NCBI GenBank assembly: GCA_902800325.1
Contig: CADCDW010000011.1
Span: forward strand, 1-39,202
Direction: 5' to 3'
Source of the DNA: an uncultured Lachnospiraceae bacterium
GTDB taxonomy: Bacteria > Bacillota > Clostridia > Lachnospirales > Lachnospiraceae
Length of the DNA: 39,202 bases
The translations under genes and the position numbers were made by a program. Below the pieces are notes generated by a model. It made no database searches. It saw only the letters and a program-made list of their open reading frames with translations, and had not been told where the DNA came from. The first letter of the stretch is position 1. Each line of letters starts with the position of its first letter. Positions 25,606 through 33,051 of this stretch are shown one piece after another.

Positions 25606-26050
25606 GGAATCTCTTCATAATATAAACCGGAAGAAAAGAAGCAGATGATATTTTCCGGAGGTATTGGAAAACTGCAGTTTGTCGGAATAGTAGGTTATAC
25701 CGGAAGATAATTATCCACCTTTTAACGATGAAACTTTATCAATAAACTGAATTGCATAGAGGGAATAACGATTCAGATATCCGAAGAGATTGAAGAATTA
25801 TCGCAGCAGGAATATCGTGGAAAAAGGGTATAGATCAAATCAGAAAAACTATACGTAGTGCTGTATCAGATGACGGTGCAACTTCTGTTGCTCAGATGTG
25901 TCCAACTGTGAATCCATATCAGTGAGCTGGAACTACTGACGATCGGAACTGTGCCGGGTATGTATACGGAGCTTTAGAGGAATGACGAGCCTCATGATCA
26001 GCTGGCAAGTCAGGATGATATGGAACGGTTCTAAAAATTATATACAAAAA
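25606..26050. other. Non-coding stretch with decayed coding debris
   Basis: No frame longer than about 35 codons has gene-like properties. Two short stretches look coding: 25830-25925 (KKGIDQIRKTIRSAVSDDGA) and 25927-26034 (ELELLTIGTVPGMYTEL, then an in-frame TAG, then RNDEPHDQLASQDDMERF). I cannot name their parents. Confidence 0.5.
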
Positions 26051-26053
26051 CTC

Positions 26054-26101
26054 TTGACAGCTAATTCAAATTAGCCTATTATTAAGCTAAATTGAATTAG
26101 C
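26054..26101 (+). promoter_or_regulatory. TetR-type autoregulated promoter with two operators
   Basis: TTGACA (26054-26059) and TATTAT (26077-26082), 17-bp spacing. A perfect 16-bp palindrome GCTAATTCAAATTAGC (26060-26075) fills the spacer and a near copy GCTAAATTGAATTAGC (26086-26101) lies over the start point. Two such sites 26 bp apart are a classic arrangement for binding of two TetR dimers. Confidence 0.87.
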
Positions 26102-26120
26102 CTAATCAGGAGGAGAGTAT

Positions 26121-26738
26121 ATGGATACTAAACAACGGATTCTTGATGAAGCGTTGACGCTTTTTTCGGAAAGAGGGTACGCCAACGTCTTTGTAAATGA
26201 TATAGCAGAAAAAGTCGGGATAAAAGCACCTTCATTGTATAAGCATTATAAAAATAAGCAGGCCATCTTTGATGCGATCATTGATGAGATGAGTAGCAAA
26301 TTTGAACAGCAGGCACAAGCTTTGAGTATAAACGGGACCAATCCTACTGCCGATGCTGAAGTGTATAGAAGCATGGATGAAGATCATCTGGTTAAGTTGG
26401 GGAATGATCTCTTCGCTTATTTCCTTCATGATAGTTATACAAAAAGATTCAGAAAAATGCTTACGCTTGAGCAGTTTAAGGATAAAGATCTTGCCAGGGT
26501 TTATTCAGAGCAGTATTTTGATAGGCCTCTGTCTTATCAGGGTATGCTGCTTGGTCTGCTGGTTGCACAGGGACTTCTTGTAACGGAAAATGTTCCGATA
26601 ATGACACTTCATTTTTATGCTCCCATATATATGCTTCTTACGGTTTGTGACAGAGAACCGGAAAGAGAACAGGAAGCATTGGAATTGATGGAAAAACATA
26701 TCAGGCAGTTCGATAAAATTTATGGGAGGAATTTTTGA
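26121..26738 (+). CDS. TetR/AcrR-family transcriptional repressor
   Basis: 205 residues. The N-terminal DNA-binding domain is standard (RILDEALTLFSERGYANVFV, NDIAEKVGIKAPSLYKHYKN, KQAIFDAIIDEM). The C-terminal ligand domain is variable. It very likely represses its own operon through the two palindromes directly upstream. GGAGGAG precedes ATG 26121. Its stop overlaps the start of the next gene (TGATG), so the two are translationally coupled, and the reductase-like protein is probably the regulated function. Confidence 0.95.
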   Translation: MDTKQRILDEALTLFSERGYANVFVNDIAEKVGIKAPSLYKHYKNKQAIFDAIIDEMSSKFEQQAQALSINGTNPTADAEVYRSMDEDHLVKLGNDLFAYFLHDSYTKRFRKMLTLEQFKDKDLARVYSEQYFDRPLSYQGMLLGLLVAQGLLVTENVPIMTLHFYAPIYMLLTVCDREPEREQEALELMEKHIRQFDKIYGRNF

Positions 26739-27454
26739 TGAAGATAACAGTTGTTAATGGAACAGAGAAGCATGGAGTAACTTATAGACTCAAAGAGATT
26801 TTCCTGGATGGGTTAAGAGATCAGGCGGATATTACTGAGTTTTATCTGCCTAAGGATTGCCCCAATTTCTGTACCGGGTGCATCACCTGTTTTCATGGAG
26901 ATGAGAATAAGTGCAAGGATGCTGAATATATTCAGAAAATAGAGAGGGCGTTGTTAGAGGCAGATCTGCTTATCTTTACCTCTCCGGCATATGTCTTCCA
27001 TGCAACGGGTGCCATGAAAGCGATGCTGGATCATTTTGGGTATCGCTGGATGCCGCACAGGCCCGCAAAGGAAATGTTTGGAAAGCGTGCAGTTATAATT
27101 ACTCAGTGTCTTGGCGCAGGTGGAAAATCAGCGGCAAAGGATATTAAAGACAGTCTTTCATGGTGGGGGATCAGTGATATCAGGGTACTCAGTTTCAAGC
27201 TGATGAGTGAAATTCACTGGGACAAGATCTCTGAAAAGAAGAAAAATCAGATGACATTAAAGCTGGTTAATGCAGCTGGAAAGATAAAACGAATCGATTT
27301 CACAAAACCTGCCAGAACAGGATTTATAACCAAATGTAAATTCTATGCTGTAAGGATGCTGCAGTCAGGCCTTGGAAAGGACAATCCTGAATATACGGAT
27401 TACAAGTATTGGAAGAATAACGGTTGGATTGATAAAATCAGACCGTGGAAATAG
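26738..27454 (+). CDS. Flavodoxin-fold NAD(P)H-dependent oxidoreductase
   Basis: 238 residues from ATG 26738, which overlaps the TetR stop and has GGGAGG 9 nt upstream. The flavodoxin-like start (ITVVNGTEKHGVTYRLKEIF) binds FMN phosphate. A Cys-rich loop follows (CPNFCTGCITCFHGDENKC), then FTSPAYVFHATGAMKAMLDH, the usual NADPH-dependent FMN reductase segment. The Cys motif recalls iron-sulfur flavoproteins, though spacing is not canonical. Under TetR control it may act in redox or xenobiotic stress. Confidence 0.9.
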   Translation: MKITVVNGTEKHGVTYRLKEIFLDGLRDQADITEFYLPKDCPNFCTGCITCFHGDENKCKDAEYIQKIERALLEADLLIFTSPAYVFHATGAMKAMLDHFGYRWMPHRPAKEMFGKRAVIITQCLGAGGKSAAKDIKDSLSWWGISDIRVLSFKLMSEIHWDKISEKKKNQMTLKLVNAAGKIKRIDFTKPARTGFITKCKFYAVRMLQSGLGKDNPEYTDYKYWKNNGWIDKIRPWK

Positions 27455-27462
27455 AATCTGAG

Positions 27463-27523
27463 AAAAAAGATACGAAGATTATTTTAGAGAATAATCACTT
27501 CGGCGGGTCTTTTCTGTTTTTGT
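27463..27523 (+). terminator. Probable terminator after the TetR/oxidoreductase operon
   Basis: GATTATT (27477-27483) pairs with AATAATC (27490-27496), extended imperfectly by CGAAG/CTTCG and AAAAGA/TCTTTT, and ends in TTTTCTGTTTTTG. Confidence 0.55.
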
Positions 27524-27651
27524 TTAATGCATACTCCTGACTGTTTTATGATATAATACACATTCGGGGCATTATACTTAAGAATCAGAATGCCCGGAAT
27601 AATTAATGAGATTTGGACGATTAACCTTCAGGATAACTAACGAGGATAAAA

Positions 27652-28155
27652 ATGAGAGAATATGTATTACTGCTTCCAATTATATTCATATTCCATGATA
27701 TGGAAGAGATTATAGGATTTGGATGGTTCTTCAAAAATAACCCGGAACTATTTGATAGATTTCCGATAATTACAAAAGCATACAAGGATTTTACTACCGC
27801 GGGAATGGCGCTTGCAGTATATGAAGAGTTCATACCATTTTTCGGGGTTAGTTTGATAGCATATTATTTTGGAAACGATGTGTTATATACATTATGGTTT
27901 GGTTTGATGCTTTCTCTTACGGTACATTTTATCGTGCATATCGGACAGAGCGTATATATAAAGAAATATATTCCATCTTTGATTACAAGCATAATATGTC
28001 TACCGATAAGCGTGATTATTTTGATAAACAGTTCGCAATACATAGTTATCAGTATGTCGACTATTCTGCTTATAGTTGGCAGCATTTTATTGATGATGGC
28101 TAATCTTAAATTTGCTCATCGGCTTATGCACAAATTTGGAAAACAACTTGGATAA
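27652..28155 (+). CDS. HXXEE-motif membrane protein
   Basis: 167 residues, almost entirely hydrophobic with about five membrane helices. The defining motif FHDMEE (His15, Glu18, Glu19) lies in the first helix, and a further TVHFIVHIGQSVY supplies two His in a later helix. The HXXEE family (PF13787) may be a metal-dependent membrane enzyme or transporter; no role is established. ATG 27652 has AACGAGGAT upstream and TATAAT at 27552-27557 could be its -10. It is the last gene before the first integration-type junction. Confidence 0.85.
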   Translation: MREYVLLLPIIFIFHDMEEIIGFGWFFKNNPELFDRFPIITKAYKDFTTAGMALAVYEEFIPFFGVSLIAYYFGNDVLYTLWFGLMLSLTVHFIVHIGQSVYIKKYIPSLITSIICLPISVIILINSSQYIVISMSTILLIVGSILLMMANLKFAHRLMHKFGKQLG

Positions 28156-28241
28156 ACAGTAAATTGGAAGATGACTGCACAAATTCTTATTTGTCGGGAT
28201 GAATGCGGGAGCATAAAACCGTAAGATAATATTTAGCACAT

Positions 28242-28376
28242 TTTAACGATGCCCCCCTTTGCCGGATTTCTGAAAAAATGAAGCCCCATTGAGCAGTTTT
28301 GAGGGTTTCAAATGACCCCCCCTTTGGGGAGTAGTAAGACACCCCGATTTCTACTATGATTTTACTACGAATGAGG
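28242..28376. repeat. Boundary sequence, copy 1 (shared with 38815-38931)
   Basis: A C/G-rich run (GCCCCCC), then GGTTTCAAATG (28304-28314), GGAGTAGTAA, ACACC and TACTACGAATGAG in the same order and spacing as at 38815-38931. About 75 bp align well. Non-coding. It precedes the first phosphatase-start fragment by about 280 bp and probably marks the end of an integrated element. Confidence 0.75.
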
Positions 28377-28441
28377 GAAGTGAGGTAGTGTAAACTGAAT
28401 TATGAAAAAATCGCCCCCTTTCCCTTTGGGCTAATCGATTA

Positions 28442-28520
28442 TATTTTACTTACGGAAATCCTGTCAAGGCTGAAATTAACGGGCTTTTAGCCCGGCCTTG
28501 ACTGGATTACCGACGTAAAT
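28442..28520. repeat. Long hairpin, possibly a structured RNA
   Basis: An inner perfect stem CGGGC-TTTTA-GCCCG (28480-28494) is embedded in TCAAGGC (28464-28470)/GCCTTGA (28495-28501) and a longer imperfect pairing of ATTTTACTTACGG... with ...ACCGACGTAAAT. The whole 79 bp can fold. A further hairpin (GAGGTAAAGGCTTAATAGCC) follows near 28550. No T-run, so not a simple terminator. It lies in the leader region of the phosphatase-start fragment. Confidence 0.6.
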
Positions 28521-28652
28521 TTTGAAACGCTTAAGCCCAATAAAAGGGGAGGTAAAGGCTTAATAGCCTCTGAACCTTTGAATTTACAGGGTTCGTAGCG
28601 ATTTTTAGGTACTTGGAGTTGACACTACCGGAAGTGAAACGGAGGCATTTTT

Positions 28653-28694
28653 ATGATTAAGATACTTTTCATCTGCCACGGCAGAATGCAATAA
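28653..28694 (+). pseudogene. LMW protein-tyrosine phosphatase 5' fragment, copy 1 (att-like scar)
   Basis: ATG 28653, 7 nt after GGAGG, encodes MIKILFICHGRMQ then stop. MIKILFICHG is the start of a low-molecular-weight protein tyrosine phosphatase, whose catalytic P-loop continues CxGNxCRS. Homology ends exactly within ATCTGCCACGGCA (28671-28683), the 13 bp shared with 37064-37076 and 39101-39113. I infer an integration site in the 5' end of such a gene. Confidence 0.78.
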
Positions 28695-28866
28695 AAATTT
28701 CGCAATTGCCTATAATGATATGAGGGGAAAGGAGTTCGTGTGGGGACTTCTTTTCGTTTATATAAAAATATTGAACCTATCTGATTGCTATAAAATAACG
28801 AGTATAAAAGGAAAAAAGAATTCATATAATCATAAAATGAATTCTATTTCGAGAAAATGAAAAAAA

Positions 28867-28895
28867 TTGAAAAAATCGAAATAAAATGATAAGAT
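28867..28895 (+). promoter_or_regulatory. Putative promoter of the second DUF4143 ATPase
   Basis: TTGAAA (28867-28872) and TAAGAT (28890-28895), 17-bp spacing, about 30 nt before the ribosome site. Confidence 0.5.
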
Positions 28896-28928
28896 GATAA
28901 TAACCAATTTCTGGAGGTGGAGATTGAT

Positions 28929-30122
28929 ATGAAACTAATAGAAAGAACAAAGTATCTTGAACAGCTAAAAAGTGTTCAGGGAGTGCCGGACATAAAGGTT
29001 ATTACCGGAATTCGAAGATGTGGCAAATCAAAGTTGATGGAAGCCTTTATCGAGCATATTAAGAATACAGATGCTAATGCCAATATCATTTATATTGATT
29101 TTACTGAATTAGATTTTGAAGAATTGAAGGAATACCATGAATTAAATGCTTATGTCAAAAATGCTTATGTAGAATCTAAGAATAATTATCTGTTTATAGA
29201 TGAGGTTCAGATGTGTGAAGGCTTTGAAAAAACATTAAATAGTCTTCATGCATCGGAAAAATATGATATTTATGTCACAGGTTCGAATGCATTTTTACTT
29301 AGTAGTGATTTGGCAACATTATTTACAGGAAGAACTTTTAGTATTGAAGTATTTCCCTTCTCGCTTAAAGAGTATATGGAATATTATGAGCTTAAGGATG
29401 CTTATGAAGCTTATACACAGTATCGTAAAATGGGCGGAATGTCAGGTTCTTATTTATACACAGATGAGAATAGTCGTGCTTCCTATGTTAATGATGTTTT
29501 TGAAACTCTTGTAATTCGAAATATTGTACAAAAGTTCAAAATTCGAAATACGCCACTTATAGAAAAAATAGCAGATTATTTAATGGACAATATTTCGAAT
29601 GTTATTTCTGCAAATAAGATGGCCAATACTTTGGAGTCGAATAAAATTAAAACAAATGACAAGACGGTAGGAACCTATATAGGATATCTATGTAATGCTT
29701 TTGGTTTTTACAGAATTAGAAGATATGATATTCGTGGAAAAAAGTATTTGGCATCAAATGATAAATATTATTTGGCGGATCCTAGTTTTAGAAGTGCAAG
29801 ACTTGGTAATAAGAATCCAGATTATGGAAGAATATCGGAGAATCTGGTTGCGATTGAGTTGCTTAGAAGAGGATACGAAGTATACGCAGGTGTACTGTAT
29901 AAAAAAGAGATTGATTTTGTGGCAATAAAGAGAGATGAAAAAATCTATATTCAGGTTTCGGAATACATTGATAATCCGGAAACCTTTGAAAGAGAATATA
30001 CTCCATTATTGGCAATAAAAGATGCATATCCCAAAATGATTCTTGCAAGAACACATCAGGAGAATTATCAATATGAGGGAATTCAAATAATGGATATTGC
30101 AAATTGGTTGATAAATATGTAG
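28929..30122 (+). CDS. AAA ATPase with DUF4143 domain, first gene of the defence cassette
   Basis: 397 residues from ATG 28929 (GGAGGTGG 8 nt upstream; the GTG at 28917 lies inside that site). Walker A is GIRRCGKSKLM, Walker B is NYLFIDEVQM and the sensor region reads YVTGSNAFLLSSDLATLFTG. The C-terminal half has the family's winged-helix region (VISANKMANTLESNKIKTND) and a nuclease-like KKEIDFVAIKRDEKIYIQVS (E-x-D ... Q-V). It differs strongly from the ATPase at 14167. Such ATPases often travel with mobile DNA, but no defence role is proven. Here it is the first intact gene after the first att-like scar. Confidence 0.88.
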   Translation: MKLIERTKYLEQLKSVQGVPDIKVITGIRRCGKSKLMEAFIEHIKNTDANANIIYIDFTELDFEELKEYHELNAYVKNAYVESKNNYLFIDEVQMCEGFEKTLNSLHASEKYDIYVTGSNAFLLSSDLATLFTGRTFSIEVFPFSLKEYMEYYELKDAYEAYTQYRKMGGMSGSYLYTDENSRASYVNDVFETLVIRNIVQKFKIRNTPLIEKIADYLMDNISNVISANKMANTLESNKIKTNDKTVGTYIGYLCNAFGFYRIRRYDIRGKKYLASNDKYYLADPSFRSARLGNKNPDYGRISENLVAIELLRRGYEVYAGVLYKKEIDFVAIKRDEKIYIQVSEYIDNPETFEREYTPLLAIKDAYPKMILARTHQENYQYEGIQIMDIANWLINM

Positions 30123-30198
30123 TACGTGAAAATAATCCATAATTGTGGAAGATGTACCAAGTATACATGGAATTGGGATAAGGAGAAATGATTGCATA

Positions 30199-30552
30199 AT
30201 GAATGTTAATATAGCAAAAACAGTTATAAAGTAAATAAAAGATAGCCGAGATGCATTGGATTTTTATGAAAATGTGTCACTGTCCGCCGAAGATGAAAAG
30301 ACGCAAGAAATAATTATGAACTTTCCTACTGTTTATATTCATAACAGGCAAGACTCAGGAGATTATGAGGTTTATGTAGGTGAGTCAAATGATATTTTTA
30401 AAAGAACACGTCAACATTATGATGCCGCTTCAGATAAGAAAAGGTGGCAAAGTAAACTAGTAGAAAAAAATGCGAGTCTTTTTATTATTGGACATGAACA
30501 TTTTAATAAATCGTTGACATTAGATATTGAAAATTGATTGATGCATTAGGGA
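30199..30552 (+). pseudogene. GIY-YIG nuclease / DUF2075-type gene, decayed
   Basis: Reading from ATG 30199 gives MNVNIAKTVIK, a TAA (30232-30234), then KDSRDALDFYENVSLSAEDE, FPTVYIHNRQDSGDYEVYVG (the GIY-YIG strand pair), ESNDIFKRTRQHY and FIIGHEHFNKSLTLDIEN. Then come TGA, LMH and TAG where homologues continue ENRLMHY. At least three stop codons break the frame and the whole helicase-like DUF2075 body is gone. The TGA is a likely CGA-to-TGA change. Proteins with this N-terminus normally fuse GIY-YIG to a large P-loop ATPase and occur in defence islands. Confidence 0.72.
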
Positions 30553-30651
30553 CTGATAATTGAACAATATATTGCATATATGGCGGCTGATTCGTGAGGT
30601 GTTGCGGATTGGCCACTTTTGTTAGTAGTAGGAGTGACTGAGAAATTAAAG

Positions 30652-30720
30652 GAAATTCGGCAAAAGCGGAAAATGACGAATTAGGTTTAAAAGGTCAAAG
30701 GTAGTTAGTGTGATCAAGTT
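30652..30720. repeat. Upstream repeat of RloAB operon 1 (pairs with 32831-32896)
   Basis: GAAATTCGGCAAAA, then TAGGTTTAAAA, GGT, AAGG and TCAAGTT occur in the same order here and at 32831-32896, before the second RloAB-type operon. A further ATGCCGAAAT follows at 30742-30751. Likely a shared regulatory or recombination sequence. The surrounding region 30553-30805 has no gene. Confidence 0.6.
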
Positions 30721-30805
30721 AACGGTTAAGAAATGCTGAAATATGCCGAAATATATGTTGAAAATACGAAAAATGGCAGAAAATGACAAAAACATCAATT
30801 TGAGA

Positions 30806-30833
30806 TTGAAAATCCGTAGCGACGTGGTATAAT
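30806..30833 (+). promoter_or_regulatory. Extended -10 promoter of RloAB operon 1
   Basis: TTGAAA (30806-30811), 16-bp spacer, TG-G-TATAAT (30825-30833). A GACG...CGTC inverted repeat (30821-30824 with 30843-30846) surrounds the -10. Confidence 0.7.
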
Positions 30834-30864
30834 ATTAATACGCGTCATATAAAGGAGGGATATT

Positions 30865-32142
30865 ATGTTATTACAGTTTTCGGTGGAGAATTTCAGATCC
30901 TTCAAGGAAAGAACTGTTTTATCATTAGAGGGTTCGTCGGATAAGAATTTACCAAATAATGTGGTAGAATTTGGTAAAGAGAAGGTACTAAAGGTAGCCA
31001 CTGTTTTTGGCGCAAATGCTGCAGGAAAAAGTAATTTGTTTTTGGCATTGACTGCGGCAATCATTACTGTAAAAAGATCGGATGTCAGACAGGTTGGAGA
31101 ACCGTTGTATACAATCGTTCCATACTTGTTTGATAATGAATCAGCCAAGGAACCTACTTCTTTTGAATTTGTGTTTGTTGCAGAAGGTAAGAAGTATGTG
31201 TATGGATATTCTGCTACTAATCAAAAGGTATGTACAGAGTATCTTTATGTATATAATTCTTCACGCCCAACAACTATTTTTGAAAGAGACGAGTCGGCTG
31301 AGGAAAAGTACACATTTACCAATCAGACGTTAAAAACAAAATTAAAACCGCTCACGGAGAGAAATACAGAGAATAAACTTTTCCTTGCGACAGCAACAGC
31401 CTGGAATGCAGAAGAAACAAAGATTCCGATGATGTGGATTGCGAATTCTATAAATACTTATGATACGAATTATGAGAATGCATTAAATATCACAGGCGAT
31501 ATGTTTGAGAAGGATTCTGACAATTCGCTTAGACGATTTACCAATAATATTCTGAAAGAAGCGGATATTAATATCTGTGATTATGAGTTTGAAAGTCGTG
31601 ATGTTCCTTTGGAAGGAATTCCAGCGCTAATGCTTGCTAATCAACCAGGTACTGTGCCAGAGATACGAGGTAAAGAGTATAAGATAACTACAAAGCACAT
31701 TATTGAGGATGGAGAGGGAAATAAAGAAGTTTTCCCTTTGGGAATGCACTTAGAGTCACTTGGAACACAGAAGATATTCTTCATGAGCCCGATTATCAAA
31801 AAGGCTTTTGAAACGGGAGAGACCGTATGTATTGACGAGTTTGATAAGAGCATACATCCAATGCTTGTTTGCTATTTGGTGGGACTATTTAATAATCCAG
31901 AAGTGAATATAAAAAATGCGCAGCTGATTATTTCTACGCATACCATGTCTTTGCTTAATCTTAATGATTTAAGACGAGACCAGATTTATTTTGTAGAAAA
32001 GAATCAAAAGACTGGCGTTTCAGAATTATATTCATTAGATGAATTTTCACCTAGAACACGTGAAGATATTAGAAAAGCTTACCTGCTTGGCAGATATGGT
32101 TCTGTACCGGATTTGGGAATGGGGGATGGCCTATGGGATTAA
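30865..32142 (+). CDS. RloA-like AAA15/AAA21 ATPase of defence pair 1
   Basis: 425 residues. An SMC/ABC-like ATPase: N-terminal FSVENFRSFKERTVLSLEG, Walker A GANAAGKSN (49-57), signature-like HLESLGTQKIFFM, Walker B VCIDEFDKSIHP (Asp324-Glu325) and H-loop ISTHTMSLL (His359). The C-terminus (YLLGRYGSVPDLGMGDGLWD) is typical of RloA/AbiLi-type partners. These ATPases sense infection and control a RloB nuclease-like partner, giving abortive-type phage defence. The gene overlaps rloB by 10 nt, so expression is coupled. AAAGGAGGG before ATG. Confidence 0.9.
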   Translation: MLLQFSVENFRSFKERTVLSLEGSSDKNLPNNVVEFGKEKVLKVATVFGANAAGKSNLFLALTAAIITVKRSDVRQVGEPLYTIVPYLFDNESAKEPTSFEFVFVAEGKKYVYGYSATNQKVCTEYLYVYNSSRPTTIFERDESAEEKYTFTNQTLKTKLKPLTERNTENKLFLATATAWNAEETKIPMMWIANSINTYDTNYENALNITGDMFEKDSDNSLRRFTNNILKEADINICDYEFESRDVPLEGIPALMLANQPGTVPEIRGKEYKITTKHIIEDGEGNKEVFPLGMHLESLGTQKIFFMSPIIKKAFETGETVCIDEFDKSIHPMLVCYLVGLFNNPEVNIKNAQLIISTHTMSLLNLNDLRRDQIYFVEKNQKTGVSELYSLDEFSPRTREDIRKAYLLGRYGSVPDLGMGDGLWD

Positions 32143-32771
32143 ACAAACATGGTTATACTCCTAAAAAACGTAATTCAAATAGTCGAAAGCGTAAGAAGAT
32201 TATTTTTATTGCCACTGAAGGAAAGAATAAAACTGAGAAGCTATATTTCAAGAAGTTTAACAGTGATAAGGTGCAGATAAGGTTTGCAAAGGGAGGCGCA
32301 ACGGATCCTGTTAATATGACGTCAGAATTACTTTCGGAATGTAAAGATATGGGATTTGATCCGGAAGCAGGTGATACGGCATACTGTGTTCTTGATTCGG
32401 ATTTTGTGGCTAGTAAAAATAAACAGATAGCATTAGCTGATAAAAAAGCTGAAGCGAATGATTTATCATTAATTGTTTCGAGTCCATGTTTTGAGATATG
32501 GTATCTATGCCATTATGATTATTCTACTAAGGCATTTGGTTCAAATGAAGAAGTTGTTGATGAACTTAAAAAGAGAATACCTCAGTATGATAAAAACAAG
32601 GAAGATATGTACGAGTTACTTCGACCAATGCAGGATAATGCTGTCACGAATGCAAAGAGGCTGGAGAAGTATAATCTTCAAGGTGGAAAAAAGCCACATA
32701 CGGTTGAATTTATGCCAAGCACAGAAGTGTATCGTATTATTGAAACTATAATAGAAGCTGAAAATGCATAG
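32133..32771 (+). CDS. RloB-family protein of defence pair 1
   Basis: 212 residues, the classic RloB (PF13707) length. Conserved TOPRIM-like acidic residues are at IATEGKNKTEKLYF (Glu29, Glu35) and CVLDSDF (Asp88, Asp90), followed by SSPCFEIWYLCHYDY. It is the presumed toxic effector, likely a metal-dependent nuclease, held and released by the ATPase encoded just upstream. The start overlaps the ATPase end by 10 nt. A basic N-terminus (KKRNSNSRKRKK) may bind nucleic acid. Confidence 0.9.
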   Translation: MGLNKHGYTPKKRNSNSRKRKKIIFIATEGKNKTEKLYFKKFNSDKVQIRFAKGGATDPVNMTSELLSECKDMGFDPEAGDTAYCVLDSDFVASKNKQIALADKKAEANDLSLIVSSPCFEIWYLCHYDYSTKAFGSNEEVVDELKKRIPQYDKNKEDMYELLRPMQDNAVTNAKRLEKYNLQGGKKPHTVEFMPSTEVYRIIETIIEAENA

Positions 32772-32830
32772 AGTTGATTTAGAGTCTTTGGGTGATGGGC
32801 CTGGAGGCTCTTTTTAATCTGCTTTTAAAT

Positions 32831-32896
32831 GAAATTCGGCAAAATGAAAATATGCCGAAATAGGTTTAAAAAAGGTTGAAGGAAGTATAGTCAAGT
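32831..32896. repeat. Upstream repeat of RloAB operon 2
   Basis: Homologous to 30652-30720. Here TTCGGCA (32834-32840) and TGCCGAA (32852-32858) form a perfect 7-bp inverted repeat 11 bp apart, so it could be an operator or recombinase arm site. Confidence 0.62.
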
Positions 32897-32956
32897 TTGT
32901 GTGAATATGGGATGAATTTCTATGGTGAACACATATTTGGATAATTCTGCACACTT

Positions 32957-33021
32957 ATTTGGAGAAAAAATCTCCAAATAAAGAAATAAATATTGAAAAC
33001 TGTATATAATTATAATATAAT
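32957..33021 (+). promoter_or_regulatory. Promoter and upstream palindrome of RloAB operon 2
   Basis: TTATTTGGAGA (32957-32967) and TCTCCAAATAA form a hairpin-type palindrome around an AAAAA loop, just upstream of TTGAAA (32993-32998) and TATAAT (33016-33021) with 17-bp spacing. It is either an operator or the terminator of upstream transcripts, though no T-run follows. Confidence 0.7.
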
Positions 33022-33051
33022 GAATTAAGTTAATATTAGGAGGTGTGCGCC

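Noticed and set aside
28653..28694. The short FICHG peptides as functional leader peptides or small toxins
   Set aside because: The conservation stops exactly at a shared DNA 13-mer, and the sequence is that of the LMW-PTP start, so a recombination scar explains it better. Not fully excluded.
33043..33051. GTG start of RloA2 at 33043
   Set aside because: It overlaps the AGGAGG. ATG 33052 has correct spacing and aligns with the start of other AAA15 proteins (MLVKVSVENF).
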